64,000 nucleotides of DNA from Streptomyces scopuliridis RB72 (GTDB lineage: Bacteria; Actinomycetota; Actinomycetes; Streptomycetales; Streptomycetaceae), in NCBI RefSeq assembly GCF_000718095.1, contig NZ_JOEI01000002.1:248001-312000 (forward strand), in the 5' to 3' direction. Made by a program: the position numbers and the translations under genes. Of this stretch, positions 45,901 to 55,602 are shown one piece after another; within the stretch, counting starts at the first letter, position 1, and every line of letters begins with the position of its first letter. The notes below the pieces were generated by a model. It searched no databases. It saw nothing but the letters and a program-made list of their open reading frames with translations, and was not told where the DNA came from.

Positions 45901-48900
45901 GCGGAGCCGGGGCAGATCCAGCGGGCAGATCACCAGCCGGCCATCCGCGCCGGGTGCCTGCCCGGTCAGGGCCGCCCGGCCCGTGTCGGCGTCGAGGGTG
46001 CCGACGCCCATACGCGCGGAACGCTCGCGCAGTGCCGAGTCGGCCATGCCCTCGCCGCCCAGCGCCCAGGGACCGTAGGCGATGCTCACCGCGGGGAGCC
46101 CGAGTGACCTGCGGTGCGCCGCGAGGGTGTCGAGGGCGCCGTTGGCGGCCGAGTAGGCGGCACAGCCCTCGGTGCCCCAGAGGGCGGAGACCGAGGACGT
46201 GAGAACGAAGAAGTCCAGCTGCCAGGCGCAGCTCGCCAGATGGAGCCACCAGGCGCCGGCGGCCTTGCCGCTCAGGGCCGCCGCGAATTCCTCGGCGCCC
46301 GTCTCCGTGACAGGGCTCCGCCGCAGTGTCCCCGCGGCATGGAGCACACCTCGTACGGGCGGCATGTCGGCCAGTGCCTCGCAAGCCCGTTCCAGCGCCT
46401 CCGGTGTGTCGCAGCCGCCGCCCCGGTAGACGGTGCGGTCGGTGCTCCGGGCGAGGTTCTCCAGCAGTGCCGCGGCCTCGGGGCCCAATTCGCCCTCCGG
46501 GCGGCGGCCGATGAGCAGCAGGTTGCGGGCTCCGCGGCGCACGAGGTCTCCGACGAGCTCCCTGCCGACGGCGCCGAGCCCGCCGGTGACGACGTACGTC
46601 GCGTCCTCGCGGACGGTCAGCTCGGCGGTGTGCCCGGCGGCCTCGGTCAGCCGGGCCACCATGACTTGCCCGTCGCGTATCGCCGCCAGGTCCTCGACAC
46701 CGGGCGCCGCCGGCGCGACCTGGTCGGCCACGAAGTCGATGAGGGCGCCGGTGTCGTCATCCTCGGGGGTGAGGGGCAGATCGATGATCCCGCCCCAGGC
46801 GGTGCCGAGTTCCAGTCCGAGCACCGGGGCGAGCCCGTGGAGGAGTCCGTGCCCCGTGCACACGGTGCGGTCCCCGTCCGAGGTGCGGACCGCGGCCCGG
46901 GTGAGCACGAACGCACGGCCGCGGTCCCCCGCGCCGCCGGCGACGGCGCACACGGCGACCGTCACGGCGGCGCAGAGGGCCGCCCCGTCGGCCAGAGGGT
47001 CCACCGAGCAGTCCGTCGTGCCGGTACCGGGGCCGCCGGGCTCGTCGGCGTCCGGACCGACGGGCAGCCTGTCGCCCTTCATGACCAGCAGCAGGGTTCC
47101 CGGTTCCCGGTCCTCGCGGTCCTCCCAGAACCGCTGCCAGGCCTGGGCGCCGGAGGGCAGTTCCGCGGTGGCCCAGCCGTCGGCCCGCTCGGGGGGTACG
47201 GGAGTGAGCAGGGTCCCCCGCACCCCCCGGGCAGTCGCTCCGCGTACGAGCGTCTCCAGGAGTTCCTGGTCGTCGCCCGCGAAGATCAGGGAGCCGGAGG
47301 CCGCGGCACCGGACGGTTCCGCGGTCCGCCACACCGTCCGGTGTGCGGTCGGCAGGAGGCGGTGCTCCGCATCGGCCGGCGTCGCCCCGCCGTCCGGAGC
47401 AGCGGGCGTCACCGACCCGGCGGGCAGGGTCTCGGGTGCGTGGCGCGTCCGCTGCCAGGGATAGGCCGGCAGATCGATGACGTGACGGGGCAGCGCGTCC
47501 CGGAGCCGGTCGGCCTCCGGGGCCGCTCCCTCGGCGAGGGTCACGTCGGCACGCGGCTCACCGGCCGCCAGGGCCCGCAGGCCAGCGGCCGCCGACTCGG
47601 GGTCGCCGCAGGTGAGGCGGGCGCGGAACTCGTGCCGGGTCCGTCCTGCCCCTGCCGAGTAGGCGAACGCCGCGTAGGAGTCGGGGCCGAGCGCCGCCAC
47701 ACGGTCCGCGTACCGGCCGGCGAGGGCGCGCAGCGCCTCGGGCGTCTTCGCGGAGATCTCGAACCCCTCGACCCCGGGGCCACCGGTGTGGGGGCTGCCG
47801 TCGCGGCGGGTGTCCTCGGGAGGTCCGAGGATGACGTGCGCGTTGGTGCCGCTCATACCGAAGGAGCTGACACCGGCGTAACGGCCGCTGCCGGGGGCCC
47901 AGTCGGTGAGTTCCCGTGGCACGGTCATCCCGGTGCCGGAGAGGTCGACCCTGGGGTTGAGCGTCCGGAAGTGGACGACTGGCGGGGCCTTCCGGTGACG
48001 CAGGCACAGCATCGCCTTGACCAGTCCGGCGATGCCGGCGGCGGCCTCCAGGTGACCGAAGTTGCTCTTGGCCGCTCCGACGGCGATGGGGGCACCGTCG
48101 TTCGCCCGGCCGAGCGCCGTCGCCAGCGCCTCCATCTCGATGGGGTCGCCGAGCGCGGTCCCGGTGCCGTGGGCCTCGATGTAGCCGATGTCCGAGCGCT
48201 CCAGGCCGGACTCGGCGAGTGCCTTCTCCATGAGGGACACCTGGGAGAGCACGTTGGGGGCGGTGAAGCCGCCCGAGCGGCCGTCCTGGTTGACGGCGGT
48301 GCCGTGGATCACGGCGTGCACGCGGTCCCCGTCGCGCAGGGCGTGGTCCAGGCGCTTCAGGACCACGACACCGCACCCCTCGCCGCGGACGAATCCGTTG
48401 GCGCGGGCGTCGAATGCCTTGCAGAGACCGTCGGGGGCCAGCGAGCGGGTCTCCTGCACCAGCCTCATGGACCGGGGGGACAGGATGAGGTTCGTGCCCG
48501 CGGCGAACGCCACGTCACAGTCTCCCCGCCGCAGCGCCTGTGCGGCCAGGTGTACGGCAACCAGAGAGGACGAGCAGGCTGTGTCGACGGCCATCGCCGG
48601 CCCGTTGAGGCCGAGGGCGTGCGCGATCCGGCCGGCCGCGAAGTTGTGCCCGTTGCCGGTCGTCCAGTAGGCATCCGGCTCGCCCACGAGCCAGTCCCGG
48701 TAGTCCTGCCACATGATGCCGAGGTACATGCCGGTCTGGGTGCCGGAGAGCCGGTCGGCGGGCAGGCCCGCGTTCTCCATCGCCTCCCAGGCGACCTCCA
48801 GCAGAAGCCGCTGCTGGGGGTCGAGATGACGTGCCTCGCGCGGGCTGATGCCGAAGAACGCGGCGTCGAAGTCGAGCACCTCGTCCAGGAACCCGCCACG

Positions 48901-49173
48901 CTGCGGGAGTCTTTCCCACTCGGCGTTGAACGGTTCCTTCCGGTTCTGCGGAATGGGGCGGACCATGTCGCGCCCGGCCGCCAGCGCCTCCCAGTAACCG
49001 TCGAGGTCGTCGATGCCGCCGGGCAGCCGCAGGCCGACGCCGACCACGGCGACGGGCTGACCGTCCTCCTGCTCCTCGATGCGCTGACGCAGGGTGCGGA
49101 TCGTGGCGAGTGCGCGGGTGAGTGGGGTCTGCCGGCTTCCGTCGGGTGCAGCGGTCTCTTCGGTCTCTTCCAT
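39994..49173 (-). CDS. Type I PKS, two modules: KS-KR-ACP and KS-AT-DH-KR-ACP
   Basis: 3059 residues. An N-terminal docking helix (about 15-38) precedes module one: KS (about 41-445, [12 protein letters not shown]), an AT-less linker ending [12 protein letters not shown] (about 858-1060, TGGLGAVG; no LDD motif, so A-type stereochemistry is likely) and ACP (about 1135-1205, [11 protein letters not shown]). Module two has KS (about 1256-1670), AT (about 1783-2061; [11 protein letters not shown] and HAFH, suggesting malonyl-CoA), DH (about 2149-2424; [12 protein letters not shown] and [10 protein letters not shown] both intact), KR (about 2648-2831; TDD, B-type-like) and ACP (about 2926-2990, [11 protein letters not shown]). 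The C-terminal [14 protein letters not shown] is a docking tail. Module two should leave an alpha,beta-enoyl thioester, the kind of acceptor a PigD-like enzyme needs. Confidence 0.92.
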   Translation of the reverse strand: MEETEETAAPDGSRQTPLTRALATIRTLRQRIEEQEDGQPVAVVGVGLRLPGGIDDLDGYWEALAAGRDMVRPIPQNRKEPFNAEWERLPQRGGFLDEVLDFDAAFFGISPREARHLDPQQRLLLEVAWEAMENAGLPADRLSGTQTGMYLGIMWQDYRDWLVGEPDAYWTTGNGHNFAAGRIAHALGLNGPAMAVDTACSSSLVAVHLAAQALRRGDCDVAFAAGTNLILSPRSMRLVQETRSLAPDGLCKAFDARANGFVRGEGCGVVVLKRLDHALRDGDRVHAVIHGTAVNQDGRSGGFTAPNVLSQVSLMEKALAESGLERSDIGYIEAHGTGTALGDPIEMEALATALGRANDGAPIAVGAAKSNFGHLEAAAGIAGLVKAMLCLRHRKAPPVVHFRTLNPRVDLSGTGMTVPRELTDWAPGSGRYAGVSSFGMSGTNAHVILGPPEDTRRDGSPHTGGPGVEGFEISAKTPEALRALAGRYADRVAALGPDSYAAFAYSAGAGRTRHEFRARLTCGDPESAAAGLRALAAGEPRADVTLAEGAAPEADRLRDALPRHVIDLPAYPWQRTRHAPETLPAGSVTPAAPDGGATPADAEHRLLPTAHRTVWRTAEPSGAAASGSLIFAGDDQELLETLVRGATARGVRGTLLTPVPPERADGWATAELPSGAQAWQRFWEDREDREPGTLLLVMKGDRLPVGPDADEPGGPGTGTTDCSVDPLADGAALCAAVTVAVCAVAGGAGDRGRAFVLTRAAVRTSDGDRTVCTGHGLLHGLAPVLGLELGTAWGGIIDLPLTPEDDDTGALIDFVADQVAPAAPGVEDLAAIRDGQVMVARLTEAAGHTAELTVREDATYVVTGGLGAVGRELVGDLVRRGARNLLLIGRRPEGELGPEAAALLENLARSTDRTVYRGGGCDTPEALERACEALADMPPVRGVLHAAGTLRRSPVTETGAEEFAAALSGKAAGAWWLHLASCAWQLDFFVLTSSVSALWGTEGCAAYSAANGALDTLAAHRRSLGLPAVSIAYGPWALGGEGMADSALRERSARMGVGTLDADTGRAALTGQAPGADGRLVICPLDLPRLRQVMAGLRPRGLFGRHDAAPAAPAAGGRSFLDGLTPGERPAAARATVTRVLAAQLGHADSTAVREDVGFFDLGLDSIMAVDLTARLSEVFGTTVQVADVFDHPTVAELAAFLLSRTVVGAVKTSGERPAPAAGVPGSPARSSATAGSGGSVRPSAEEAPTVAGTTGEPIAIVGMAGRFPGADSVEELWELLRDGRDGVTSVPAGRWDTSAIRPGTVTTDQGGFLSDIDRFDAGFFSVPAREAENLDPQQRLLLESAWHAMEDGGIDPSSLRNSRTAVFVGISYGDYARLLTQDGLEGVDAYYSTGTALNAAAGRIAYTLGLNGPAVAVDTACSSSLVALHLAVGSLRSGESDTVLAGGVNVMLDPASWAAVSQAHMLSPDGRCRTFSADANGFVRSEGCGVVVLKRLGDARRDGDRVLAVIRGSAVNQDGASSGLTAPSGRAQESMLEAALTRAGVAGSDVSYLEAHGTGTALGDPVELGAAWRVLGAGRKPGRPLHVGSVKSNIGHCESAAGMAALFKTVLALRHDVIPANLHFREPNPHVDWSEMNVRVVDTATAWRRGDGPRVAGVSGFGFTGTNAHLLIADAPAETPVTPQVAAPAVPAADAESRPKPPSRLVPLSAPDPEGLERLTSAWARRLENATEEELDSLAATAGAGRAHFPYRRALLGATPAQLSAQLGNPAAATRAPRVAFLFTGQGSQYYGMGRELYENEAVFRETFDTCDRILTPLLGASLADLVYYGDDRTAVNETRVTQPALVTLEMALVSLWASWGVRPAVVMGHSVGEISAAMAAGVMDLPTGLGLIAHRARLMQGTERGAMLAVVATEADVRGWTADTGLDIAAVNGPESVVVSGAPDAVDGLAARLKTQGVRARMLSVSHAFHSSLLDPALAEFDAVLAQLEFHEPALPIVSNVTGRPAAPGEYDAAYWRRHARLPVRFHDGARQLGSLGVDICLEIGPDRTLVNLVKGAGLAETPGLASSLRRGTGDRAALLGAAQLMYLGGQNIDWEQVTPRRSGPRDAAPRYPFARTRYWTGAGRRAVAVGTRSVARGLAWGAEIRSPALGGRVWATERSTEYPAHLTDHRLYGTVSVPGASQTATVLSALGSGGIPVVLEDLHFPRALVLRDGERYELQIVEEARERQARGVSVHSLLDSETGRWQQHLAARIADAGTRPDTGRHAAARPDPAAFMKSADRHLSGADFYGHLRSLGYHLGPSFRWIGDAYIRGDEALIRFVEPAEMNESPDGYEIHPGLLDSCLQSAVAFAVTGDRVTEEDGLAIPFSIARLSFPRRPVPGRELWGHVRAVREAGPDDGLLQVKSADLHMFDGSGATVLAVDDFRFRRAPRALLQRSLREGALHTYDLTWTAQKPATASVTGPVRSRRIALLGVGTELGRAVREGCAAHGHEVIPVPDGEAGTLSADLVVDARFAPGREGGTGPADALAAARELTGTLHAVDRTIPYAVLGDMSDNTAEGGAGAPVREAVWGLLTSLEAEHTDRRLLRIGLAADWDPSVLTEALIRSLDEGVPEPRLAIGPDEVRVARLVPYDADREPEPDVSASGAAALITGGLGALGLSTAGFLARRGFTDITLMARSAPDATARAVIDDLTARGVRISAVRGDVTDLDACREAVARAGQETPLRTVLHLAGVTDDQAFDRLGAGSFDAVFAAKAHGAANLAEALAGHELDAFVLFSSASAVLGTAGQVNYAAANGYLDGLSMTLRAAGVPATSVNWGPWAPEARGGMAASAAVERAMERRGLRSLTDEEAESVIRTVLSGSPGGRLVAVAMDHEGYAQQLADHPRAALVRSLVTRQIRSTEAGPTRGRLTEQLTGLDRDDLVDRLRQAVRTVAGEVLGDETAIVDDLGFTETGLDSIMVIDLRTRLSHDLGADLPATVALDHPTVDQLVSYVTELLFPAEHAGPSGPPAESAQQTKAAVPTAPAASADSGTRLEDLSFEELLQAVQADVVTEK

Positions 49174-49239
49174 GGGGTGGTATTCCTCGCGGTCGTACGA
49201 CAGGACGTGGGAAAGGCCGGGCCGGACGCGGGACCGGGG

Positions 49240-52200
49240 TCAGCTGGTCTCCGACGGATCGGGGAGCCGCTCGCACAGCGCGTCGGCGAGCGCCCTCGAT
49301 GTTCCGTAGGACCACAGGAGGGTGGGCGACAGCTTGAGCCCGAACGAGGCCTCCAACCGGTTGCGCAGTTCCAGGCCCATGAGGGAGTCCAGGCCGAGTT
49401 GTTTGAACGGGACGTCGCCGGAGACCTGTTCGGCGTCGAGCCGCAGGACCCGTCCGGCGAGCCTGCGGACCTCCTCCTCGGCGGCGGCCGGACGAGCCTC
49501 GGGCGAGGTGGCCAGCAGCCGCGCCAGGAAGTCGCCGCCCCCGCCTGCGGCGCCGCCGCCGTCGCGCGCGGCGACGAGCAGCCGCTCCCAGCTGCCGAGC
49601 GCGGCGGTGTCCGGATACGCGTCGAACCACCGGCGCAGATGGATCGGCACGTATGCGGTCACCGGCTCGTCCCGCTCCAGCATCCGTACGAGCGCGGACC
49701 ATGCCTCGTCGGGGCCGAAGCCGCCCATGCCGCGCTCCTCCAGGCGCGCGCCCCGCTGGTCGTCGCTCGCGGCGAGGCCGACCTCGGTGAACGGGCCCCA
49801 CTGCACGCTGAGTGCGGGCAGGCCCCGGCGACGCCGTGCCTCGGCGAAGGCGTCGAGGTAGGCGTTGGCCGCCGCGTAGGCGGCCTGCCCGGCGTTGCCG
49901 ACCAGGGCCGCCGCGGAGGAGAACAGGACGAAGAAGTCCAGGGGATCCTCCGCCGTGCCGGCGTCGAGGTTGCGGGCACCCGCGGTCTTCGGTGCCAGGA
50001 CCCGTTCCGCCTGCCCCGGTGTCAGATTGCGCACGGTGGAGTCCTCAAGCAGACCCGCGGCGTGCACCACCCCACGCAGCGGCGGCAGTTCGTCCCGCAC
50101 TCCTGCGAGGACGGCACGCACGGCGTCGGCGTCGGCGACGTCGCACCGCTCGGTACGGACCGTGGTGCCCGCGGCGCGCAGTGCCTCGATCCGCGCGGCG
50201 GCGGCCGGGGCGGGGCCGGAGCGCCCCAGCAGGACGAGCGATCCCGCACCGTGCGCCGCGAGGAATTCGGCCAGGCTCAGGCCCAGCGCACCGAGGCCGC
50301 CCGTCACCAGGTAGCTGCCGTCGGCGCGGAACCGGCCGCCGGGCATCGGCAGCGGTGTCACACCCTCGACGCCGGAGGGGTCGACCAGGACGGTGCGCGG
50401 CCCCTGCGGAGCGCCGCTCACGGTCTCGCGGAGGACGTCGGTCACCTCGGCCATGGCGCGTGTGCGGACGGGAAGCGACTCCAGCTTGCCGTTGACGACC
50501 AGTTCCCAGGCCGCCCGCAGGGCGGAGGCGAAACGGCGCCCCCGCTGTTCCAGCAGGCCGGGCAGCGCGACCGTGGAGAGACTGACACCCCGGCTGAACG
50601 CCTCGGCGCCGAGGGCGCGGCTGCCACTCCCCCCGAACGCGATGTACCGGCCGCCGGCGGCAAGCGCGTCCAGCCTTCCGTCGCCGGGCTGTCCGGCGGG
50701 CGAGGCGAGTACCAGGTCGACGCCGCGGCCGCCGGTGGCGGCGCGCACCGCCTCGGCCCAGTCGGGGTCCGTGGGGTCGACGACGACGTCGGAGCCGGCG
50801 TCGGCGTCGCCGCCCGTGGCCGTCGTGATGATCCGGGCACCCAGCACCCGGGAGATCTGCTCGACGGCGGCCCGGGCCGCGACGGCGGCCGGAAGGTCGA
50901 TCAGCACCGTCTCCCCGGCCTCCAGCCGCCCCAGGTCCGACAGGGCGTACCAGGCGGCGGCCATCGGAAGCGGCAGCGCCGCCGCCTCCGCGTCGCCGAG
51001 CCCGTCCGGAACGAGCGCGGCGTGGTCCGCTCGTACGGTGACGTGGCTGGCGAGGACGCCGACCGCGCAGGCCGCCACCCGGTCACCGGGCGCCACGGCG
51101 GTGACATCGGGGCCGACCGCCGCGACACGGCCGGCGCATCCGGAGCCCAGCGGCAGCGGGCCGGCGCCGGCCTGCTGTGCCCCGAAGGCCCGGAACGCGT
51201 CCCCGTGGTCCATGGCGACGGCGGCGATCTCGATCTCGATCTCGCCGGGGCCGGGCGAGCGCCGGGCGAGCGGCAGGAACTCGACCGGCTCCAGGGCGCC
51301 CGGCCGGCGGGCACCGGCCCGGAACGGCTGCCGCGCCGAACGCCGGGCGGGCAGCGCGGCGGCAGGTCCGCCGGCCGGGACGCCACGGGTGAGTCGAGCC
51401 GCGAGGCGCCGGCCGGCGCGCAGGGCCACCTGGTCCTCGGAGCCGTCGCCGAGGAGTTCGGCGGCCCACTCCGCCGAGCCGTCGGCGTCCGCGGGGTCGA
51501 CGTCGACGAGCCGGGCGAGCAACTCCGGGTGCTCGCGCCGCAGGACACGGGTGAATCCCCAGTAGAGCGCGCCTCCCGGATCGGGAGCGTCGCCGGACTC
51601 CACCGCCTGCGCCCTTACGGTCACCACGGCCAGCGGCGGCGGTACGGGCAGATCCGAACAGGCGCGGGCGAGTCCGGCGAGGCGGCTGAGCCCTTGCCGT
51701 TGGGCTTCGTCCCCGGCATCGGCGTCCGGCGCGACGAAGACCACGTTCCCGGGGAGCGCCGACGCGTCGGGCACTCCGTCCGTGACGGTACGCGTCACCC
51801 GGGCGCCGGCGGCGGCCAGCCCGTCGGCCAGCCTCCGGGCCGTGCCGGTGTCGTCGGCCGCCCCGCAGACGAGCCAGTGGCCGGTCTGTGCGACCTCGTC
51901 ACGGGGGGCGGTCAGATCAGTCCACTCGACGCGGTGCAGCCGCTCGGCGTCGGAGTCGGCTCCGGAACCCGCGCCGGGCAGCGGCGACAGCTCCAGTCCC
52001 TCCATGACCAGCAGCGGCCGGTGAGCGGTGTCGAAGACCTCGATGTCGAAGACGCCTTCCGCCCGCCGGACGGCGTGCGACCACACCTGGGTGACGGGCT
52101 CCTCAGGGTCGTCCAGCAGCTCGATGCGGTCGACGGCCGTCGGCATCAGAGCCGTTCCCGGTGCGTAGGCGTCGCACAGTGCGAGGGACACCTGGAGCGC

Positions 52201-55200
52201 CCCGTCCCACAGGGCGGGATGCAGCGCGCGCCCGCGGTTGCCCGCGCGCAGCCGGTCGCCCAGCACGACCTCGGCCAGGGCGTGCTCACCGGCCGGGTCG
52301 GCGTACAAGGTACGGATGCCCCGGAAGGCGGGGCCGTATTCGAGGCCGCGCGCCGCCCAGCCGCGGTAGAAGCCGTCGGCGTCCACCGGGTCGAGACCGG
52401 CGTGCCAGTCGGGGAAAGCGGTGGCGGGGCGGGGTAATTCCCGGTGGCCGACCCGGGCAGTGGCGTTCTCCTCCCAGCCGGCGCCGCCCTCGGACAGCGA
52501 CAGCAACCGGAAAGCGCCGCCGGCGGTTCCGCCACTCCACTCGGCGGTGAGCCTGGTCATGTCCTCGGTCACCGCCACCTCCTTGCGGAAGCGGACCTTC
52601 TCCAGACGGCGGGCGGCGGGGCCGGGGAGGGCACGGGCGGTGTTGACGGCGATGGCGAGCATTCCGGCGCCGGGCAACACGGGGGTGCCGTGCACCTGGT
52701 GGTCCTCCAGCCAGGGCGGGCTGCTGAGCGACAGCTCCAGGGCGCCGTGCCGGACGTCCGCCTCGCCGGGCGCGGGGAGGAGCGATGTGTCGAAGCCGCG
52801 CGCCGCCCCGGCGCCCCGCGGGCGTTCGGCGGTCCAGTAGCGGTCCTGCCGCAAGGGGTACCCGGGCACCGCGGTGCCGGAGCCCCTGGGCAGTTCACCG
52901 AACGGCTCCAGGCCGGCGACGTAGCCGCGGGCGAGGGCCCCCGCGACGTCCGCGGTGCTGCCGTGATGGCGGCGCATGGTGGTCAGCACGGCGGCCGCGC
53001 GGGGTTGTCCGGCCACCAGCTGCTCGATGGCGGGCGCGAGGACGGGATGCGGGCTGATCTCCACGACATGGGTGATGCCGTCATCGAGCAGGGCACCCAT
53101 CGCGTCGGCGAACTGCACGGGGTTCCTGAGGTTCTCCACCCAATAGGCACCGTCCATCTCCGGGCCGGCCAGCCGACACCGTCGCACGGTCGACATCAGG
53201 CCGATCTCGGCGTCGCGCGGCCGGACGGGGTCCAGGGCGGCCAGCAGGTCGTCGCGCAGCGGGTCCATCTGGGGGCTGTGCGAGGCGTAGTCGACATTGA
53301 CCAGCCGGCAGTAGGTGCCCTCGGCGTCGAGCAGCTCCTTGAGGGTCAGTACGGCCTCCTTCTCGCCGGACAGCACACAGGAGCTGGGGCCGTTGTGCAC
53401 CGCGAGGGAGACGCTGTCCTCGAACCCCTCAAGCGCGGCCAGCGCGGCGTCCCGGTCCAGGTCCACGGCGAGCATCCGCCCGTGTCCTGAGGCACGGCGG
53501 GCGATAGCGCTGCGCCGGGCCATGACCAGGGCGGCGTCCTCGTAGGAGAGGACTCCGGCGAGGGTGGCCGCGGTGATCTCGCCCTGGCTGTGGCCGAGTA
53601 CGACGTCCGGCTCGACCCCGGAGGCACGCCAGAGCTCGGCGAGCCCGAGCGACATGGCCCAGAGGGTGGGCTGGAGCATGTCGATACGGCTCATCCACTC
53701 CTCGTCGGCCTCGCCGGAGAAGATGTCCAGCAGGTTCCAGTCGGTGTACGGGCGCAGTACGCCGGCGCATCGGGTGACGACCTCGGCGAACAGCGGGCTG
53801 TCCCGGAAGAGTTCGACCCCCATGCCGCTCCACTGGGAGCCCTGCCCGGGAAAGACGAACGCGGTGCCGCCCCGGGTTACGGCGTTGCCGACCGTCAGTC
53901 CGGGTGACGCGGGCTCGGCGTCCGGTGCGGCGGCGAGGCCGAGCAGACCGGTACGCAGCTGGGCGGATTCCCCAGGGGCGACGAGGGCGGCGCGGACCGG
54001 GAAGTGGTCGCGGCGCCAGGCGAGGGCGCCGGCCTGGGTGACGACCTCCTCGGCAGTCTCCGGGACCAGGGGCGCCAGTTCGGCGGCGCGCACGCCGAGG
54101 GCGGGAACGTCCTTGGCGGACAGCGGTAAGACGGCGGGCAGTCCGGTCGCCGGGACGGGCGCCGACGCGTCGTCCGCGGGTGTCTCGGGAGGGTTCATGA
54201 TGACCACATGGGCGTTGGTGCCGCCCCAGCCGAAGGAGTTGACCCCGAGGTAAAGCGGGCCGCTGCCGGGCAGCGGTACGGGCTCGCGGACCACCCGCAG
54301 GTTGATGTCCTCGAACGGGATGGCCGGGTTGAGCTCCTCGGAATGCAGGCTCGGCGGCACGACACGGTGCTTCAGCGCGAGGAGGATCTTGATCAGGCCC
54401 GCCAGGCCCGCGCTGGCCTCCAGATGCCCGATATTGGTCTTCACCGAGCCGATGAGCAGCGGGTCGTCGGCACGGTCCTGGCCGAGGACGCGCCCGATGG
54501 CCGCGGCCTCGATCGGGTCACCGCGCCCGGTACCGGTACCGTGCGCCTCGATGTACGCGGGGGCGCCCTCCGGTACGACTCCCCCGCCGTAGGCGCGTCG
54601 CAGCAGGTCCTCCTGGCCCTGGGGGCTGGGGGTCACCAGGCTGTCGCCGCCGCCGTCGTTGTTCACGGCCGTGCTGACGACGACGCCGTGGATGCGGTCG
54701 CCGTCGGCCAGGGCGCGCTCCAGTGTCTTCACATAAAGGGCGGCGACTCCTTCGCCGCGCACGAACCCGTTGGCCGACGCGGCGAACGCCTTGCACCGTC
54801 CGTCCGGCGAGAGACCGCCGAAGTGGGTGAGCCCGACCGTCACATGCGGGTCGAGCATGAGGTTGGTGCCGCCGACGATCGCCGCGTCGATCTCGCCCTG
54901 GCGCAGGGCCTGGGAGGCCAGGTGCAGAGCCACGAGCGAGGAGGAGCAGCCGGTTTCCACGGTCATGCTGGGCCCGCGGACCTTGAGGAAGTACGAGAGA
55001 CGCGCGGCGATCACGTCCAGGGCGTTGCCGACGAGGCTGTGCGGGGTGGGCTGGGCCTCGCGTCCCTTGCGCAGAAGCTCGTAGTCGTGCCAGGAGGCGC
55101 CCACGTACACGCCGGTGTGCGTGCCGGCGAGGGCGTCGGCACGCTGACCGGCGTCCTCCATGGCACGCCATCCCACTTCCAGCATCAGACGCTGCTGCGG

Positions 55201-55473
55201 ATCGATGGCCTCGGCCTCGCGGGGCGAGATGCCGAAGAAGCCGGCGTCGAACCGGTCGACCCCGTCGAGGAAGCCGCCGACCGCCTGGATCTCCTTCTCG
55301 GGGTCGAGCTGCGCCGTGCTGTCCCAGCGGTCGGCGGGAATCGGGCCTATGCCGTCCTCGCCCGCCATCATCAGATCCCACAGGCTTTCGACATCCGGCG
55401 CGCCCGGAAACTTACCAGCCATACCAACAATGGCAATCAGGTTCGCCGGGTCGCGTTCTGCGTTCGCGTCCAT
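49240..55473 (-). CDS. Type I PKS module, KS-AT-DH-(ER)-KR-ACP
   Basis: 2077 residues; first PKS in the transcript. KS (about 12-420) has its nucleophile in [12 protein letters not shown], with no docking helix or loading domain before it. AT (about 541-830) has GHSQGEITAAT and YASH, which suggests methylmalonyl-CoA. DH (about 908-1170) has DHQVHGTPVLPG and HPALWDGAL intact. ER (about 1394-1707) keeps its outline, but the NADPH loop reads LIDLPAAVAARAAVE and lacks GGVG, so it is probably inactive. KR (about 1719-1900) has TGGLGALG and LED. ACP (about 1998-2065) has LGLDSLMGLELRNR. A TTA codon lies at residue 449 (54127-54129). No C-terminal docking tail is seen. Starter supply is unknown; it could come from a free ACP, or the module could act iteratively. 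Confidence 0.92.
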   Translation of the reverse strand: MDANAERDPANLIAIVGMAGKFPGAPDVESLWDLMMAGEDGIGPIPADRWDSTAQLDPEKEIQAVGGFLDGVDRFDAGFFGISPREAEAIDPQQRLMLEVGWRAMEDAGQRADALAGTHTGVYVGASWHDYELLRKGREAQPTPHSLVGNALDVIAARLSYFLKVRGPSMTVETGCSSSLVALHLASQALRQGEIDAAIVGGTNLMLDPHVTVGLTHFGGLSPDGRCKAFAASANGFVRGEGVAALYVKTLERALADGDRIHGVVVSTAVNNDGGGDSLVTPSPQGQEDLLRRAYGGGVVPEGAPAYIEAHGTGTGRGDPIEAAAIGRVLGQDRADDPLLIGSVKTNIGHLEASAGLAGLIKILLALKHRVVPPSLHSEELNPAIPFEDINLRVVREPVPLPGSGPLYLGVNSFGWGGTNAHVVIMNPPETPADDASAPVPATGLPAVLPLSAKDVPALGVRAAELAPLVPETAEEVVTQAGALAWRRDHFPVRAALVAPGESAQLRTGLLGLAAAPDAEPASPGLTVGNAVTRGGTAFVFPGQGSQWSGMGVELFRDSPLFAEVVTRCAGVLRPYTDWNLLDIFSGEADEEWMSRIDMLQPTLWAMSLGLAELWRASGVEPDVVLGHSQGEITAATLAGVLSYEDAALVMARRSAIARRASGHGRMLAVDLDRDAALAALEGFEDSVSLAVHNGPSSCVLSGEKEAVLTLKELLDAEGTYCRLVNVDYASHSPQMDPLRDDLLAALDPVRPRDAEIGLMSTVRRCRLAGPEMDGAYWVENLRNPVQFADAMGALLDDGITHVVEISPHPVLAPAIEQLVAGQPRAAAVLTTMRRHHGSTADVAGALARGYVAGLEPFGELPRGSGTAVPGYPLRQDRYWTAERPRGAGAARGFDTSLLPAPGEADVRHGALELSLSSPPWLEDHQVHGTPVLPGAGMLAIAVNTARALPGPAARRLEKVRFRKEVAVTEDMTRLTAEWSGGTAGGAFRLLSLSEGGAGWEENATARVGHRELPRPATAFPDWHAGLDPVDADGFYRGWAARGLEYGPAFRGIRTLYADPAGEHALAEVVLGDRLRAGNRGRALHPALWDGALQVSLALCDAYAPGTALMPTAVDRIELLDDPEEPVTQVWSHAVRRAEGVFDIEVFDTAHRPLLVMEGLELSPLPGAGSGADSDAERLHRVEWTDLTAPRDEVAQTGHWLVCGAADDTGTARRLADGLAAAGARVTRTVTDGVPDASALPGNVVFVAPDADAGDEAQRQGLSRLAGLARACSDLPVPPPLAVVTVRAQAVESGDAPDPGGALYWGFTRVLRREHPELLARLVDVDPADADGSAEWAAELLGDGSEDQVALRAGRRLAARLTRGVPAGGPAAALPARRSARQPFRAGARRPGALEPVEFLPLARRSPGPGEIEIEIAAVAMDHGDAFRAFGAQQAGAGPLPLGSGCAGRVAAVGPDVTAVAPGDRVAACAVGVLASHVTVRADHAALVPDGLGDAEAAALPLPMAAAWYALSDLGRLEAGETVLIDLPAAVAARAAVEQISRVLGARIITTATGGDADAGSDVVVDPTDPDWAEAVRAATGGRGVDLVLASPAGQPGDGRLDALAAGGRYIAFGGSGSRALGAEAFSRGVSLSTVALPGLLEQRGRRFASALRAAWELVVNGKLESLPVRTRAMAEVTDVLRETVSGAPQGPRTVLVDPSGVEGVTPLPMPGGRFRADGSYLVTGGLGALGLSLAEFLAAHGAGSLVLLGRSGPAPAAAARIEALRAAGTTVRTERCDVADADAVRAVLAGVRDELPPLRGVVHAAGLLEDSTVRNLTPGQAERVLAPKTAGARNLDAGTAEDPLDFFVLFSSAAALVGNAGQAAYAAANAYLDAFAEARRRRGLPALSVQWGPFTEVGLAASDDQRGARLEERGMGGFGPDEAWSALVRMLERDEPVTAYVPIHLRRWFDAYPDTAALGSWERLLVAARDGGGAAGGGGDFLARLLATSPEARPAAAEEEVRRLAGRVLRLDAEQVSGDVPFKQLGLDSLMGLELRNRLEASFGLKLSPTLLWSYGTSRALADALCERLPDPSETS

Positions 55474-55538
55474 TCGTCGCCCTCTTGTCTCGCAACTAAA
55501 TCCCGAAGCAATCCATCTGAATTTATGTCAACCCGGAA
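55474..55538 (-). promoter_or_regulatory. Probable PKS operon promoter region
   Basis: An A+T-richer stretch between the hairpin at 55539-55576 and the first PKS start. It contains a consensus -35 box TTGACA on the reverse strand (55526-55531) and a GAGGGCG ribosome site before the ATG. No good -10 at normal spacing was found, so an activator, perhaps the LAL regulator, may be needed. Confidence 0.45.
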
Positions 55539-55576
55539 GTGGGGAACACCCCTGACATCTCAGGGGTGTTCCCCAC
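55539..55576. terminator. Strong hairpin between halogenase and PKS genes
   Basis: A perfect 17-bp stem with a CATC loop lies 26 bp past the halogenase stop. It should separate the halogenase/regulator transcript from the PKS transcript. An attenuator role is possible because both sides read in the same direction. Confidence 0.8.
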
Positions 55577-55602
55577 GGACGACCCCTAGAGGTGATCTGG
55601 GG

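Noticed and set aside
43072..46107. A 1011-codon forward open frame
   Set aside because: Same artefact opposite the 3059-residue PKS, whose domains are unmistakable on the other strand.
46114..52437. A 2107-codon forward open frame opposite the PKS genes
   Set aside because: It is the high-G+C shadow of PKS codons. It has no ribosome site or family resemblance, and its composition is Gly/Ala/Arg/Pro-rich.
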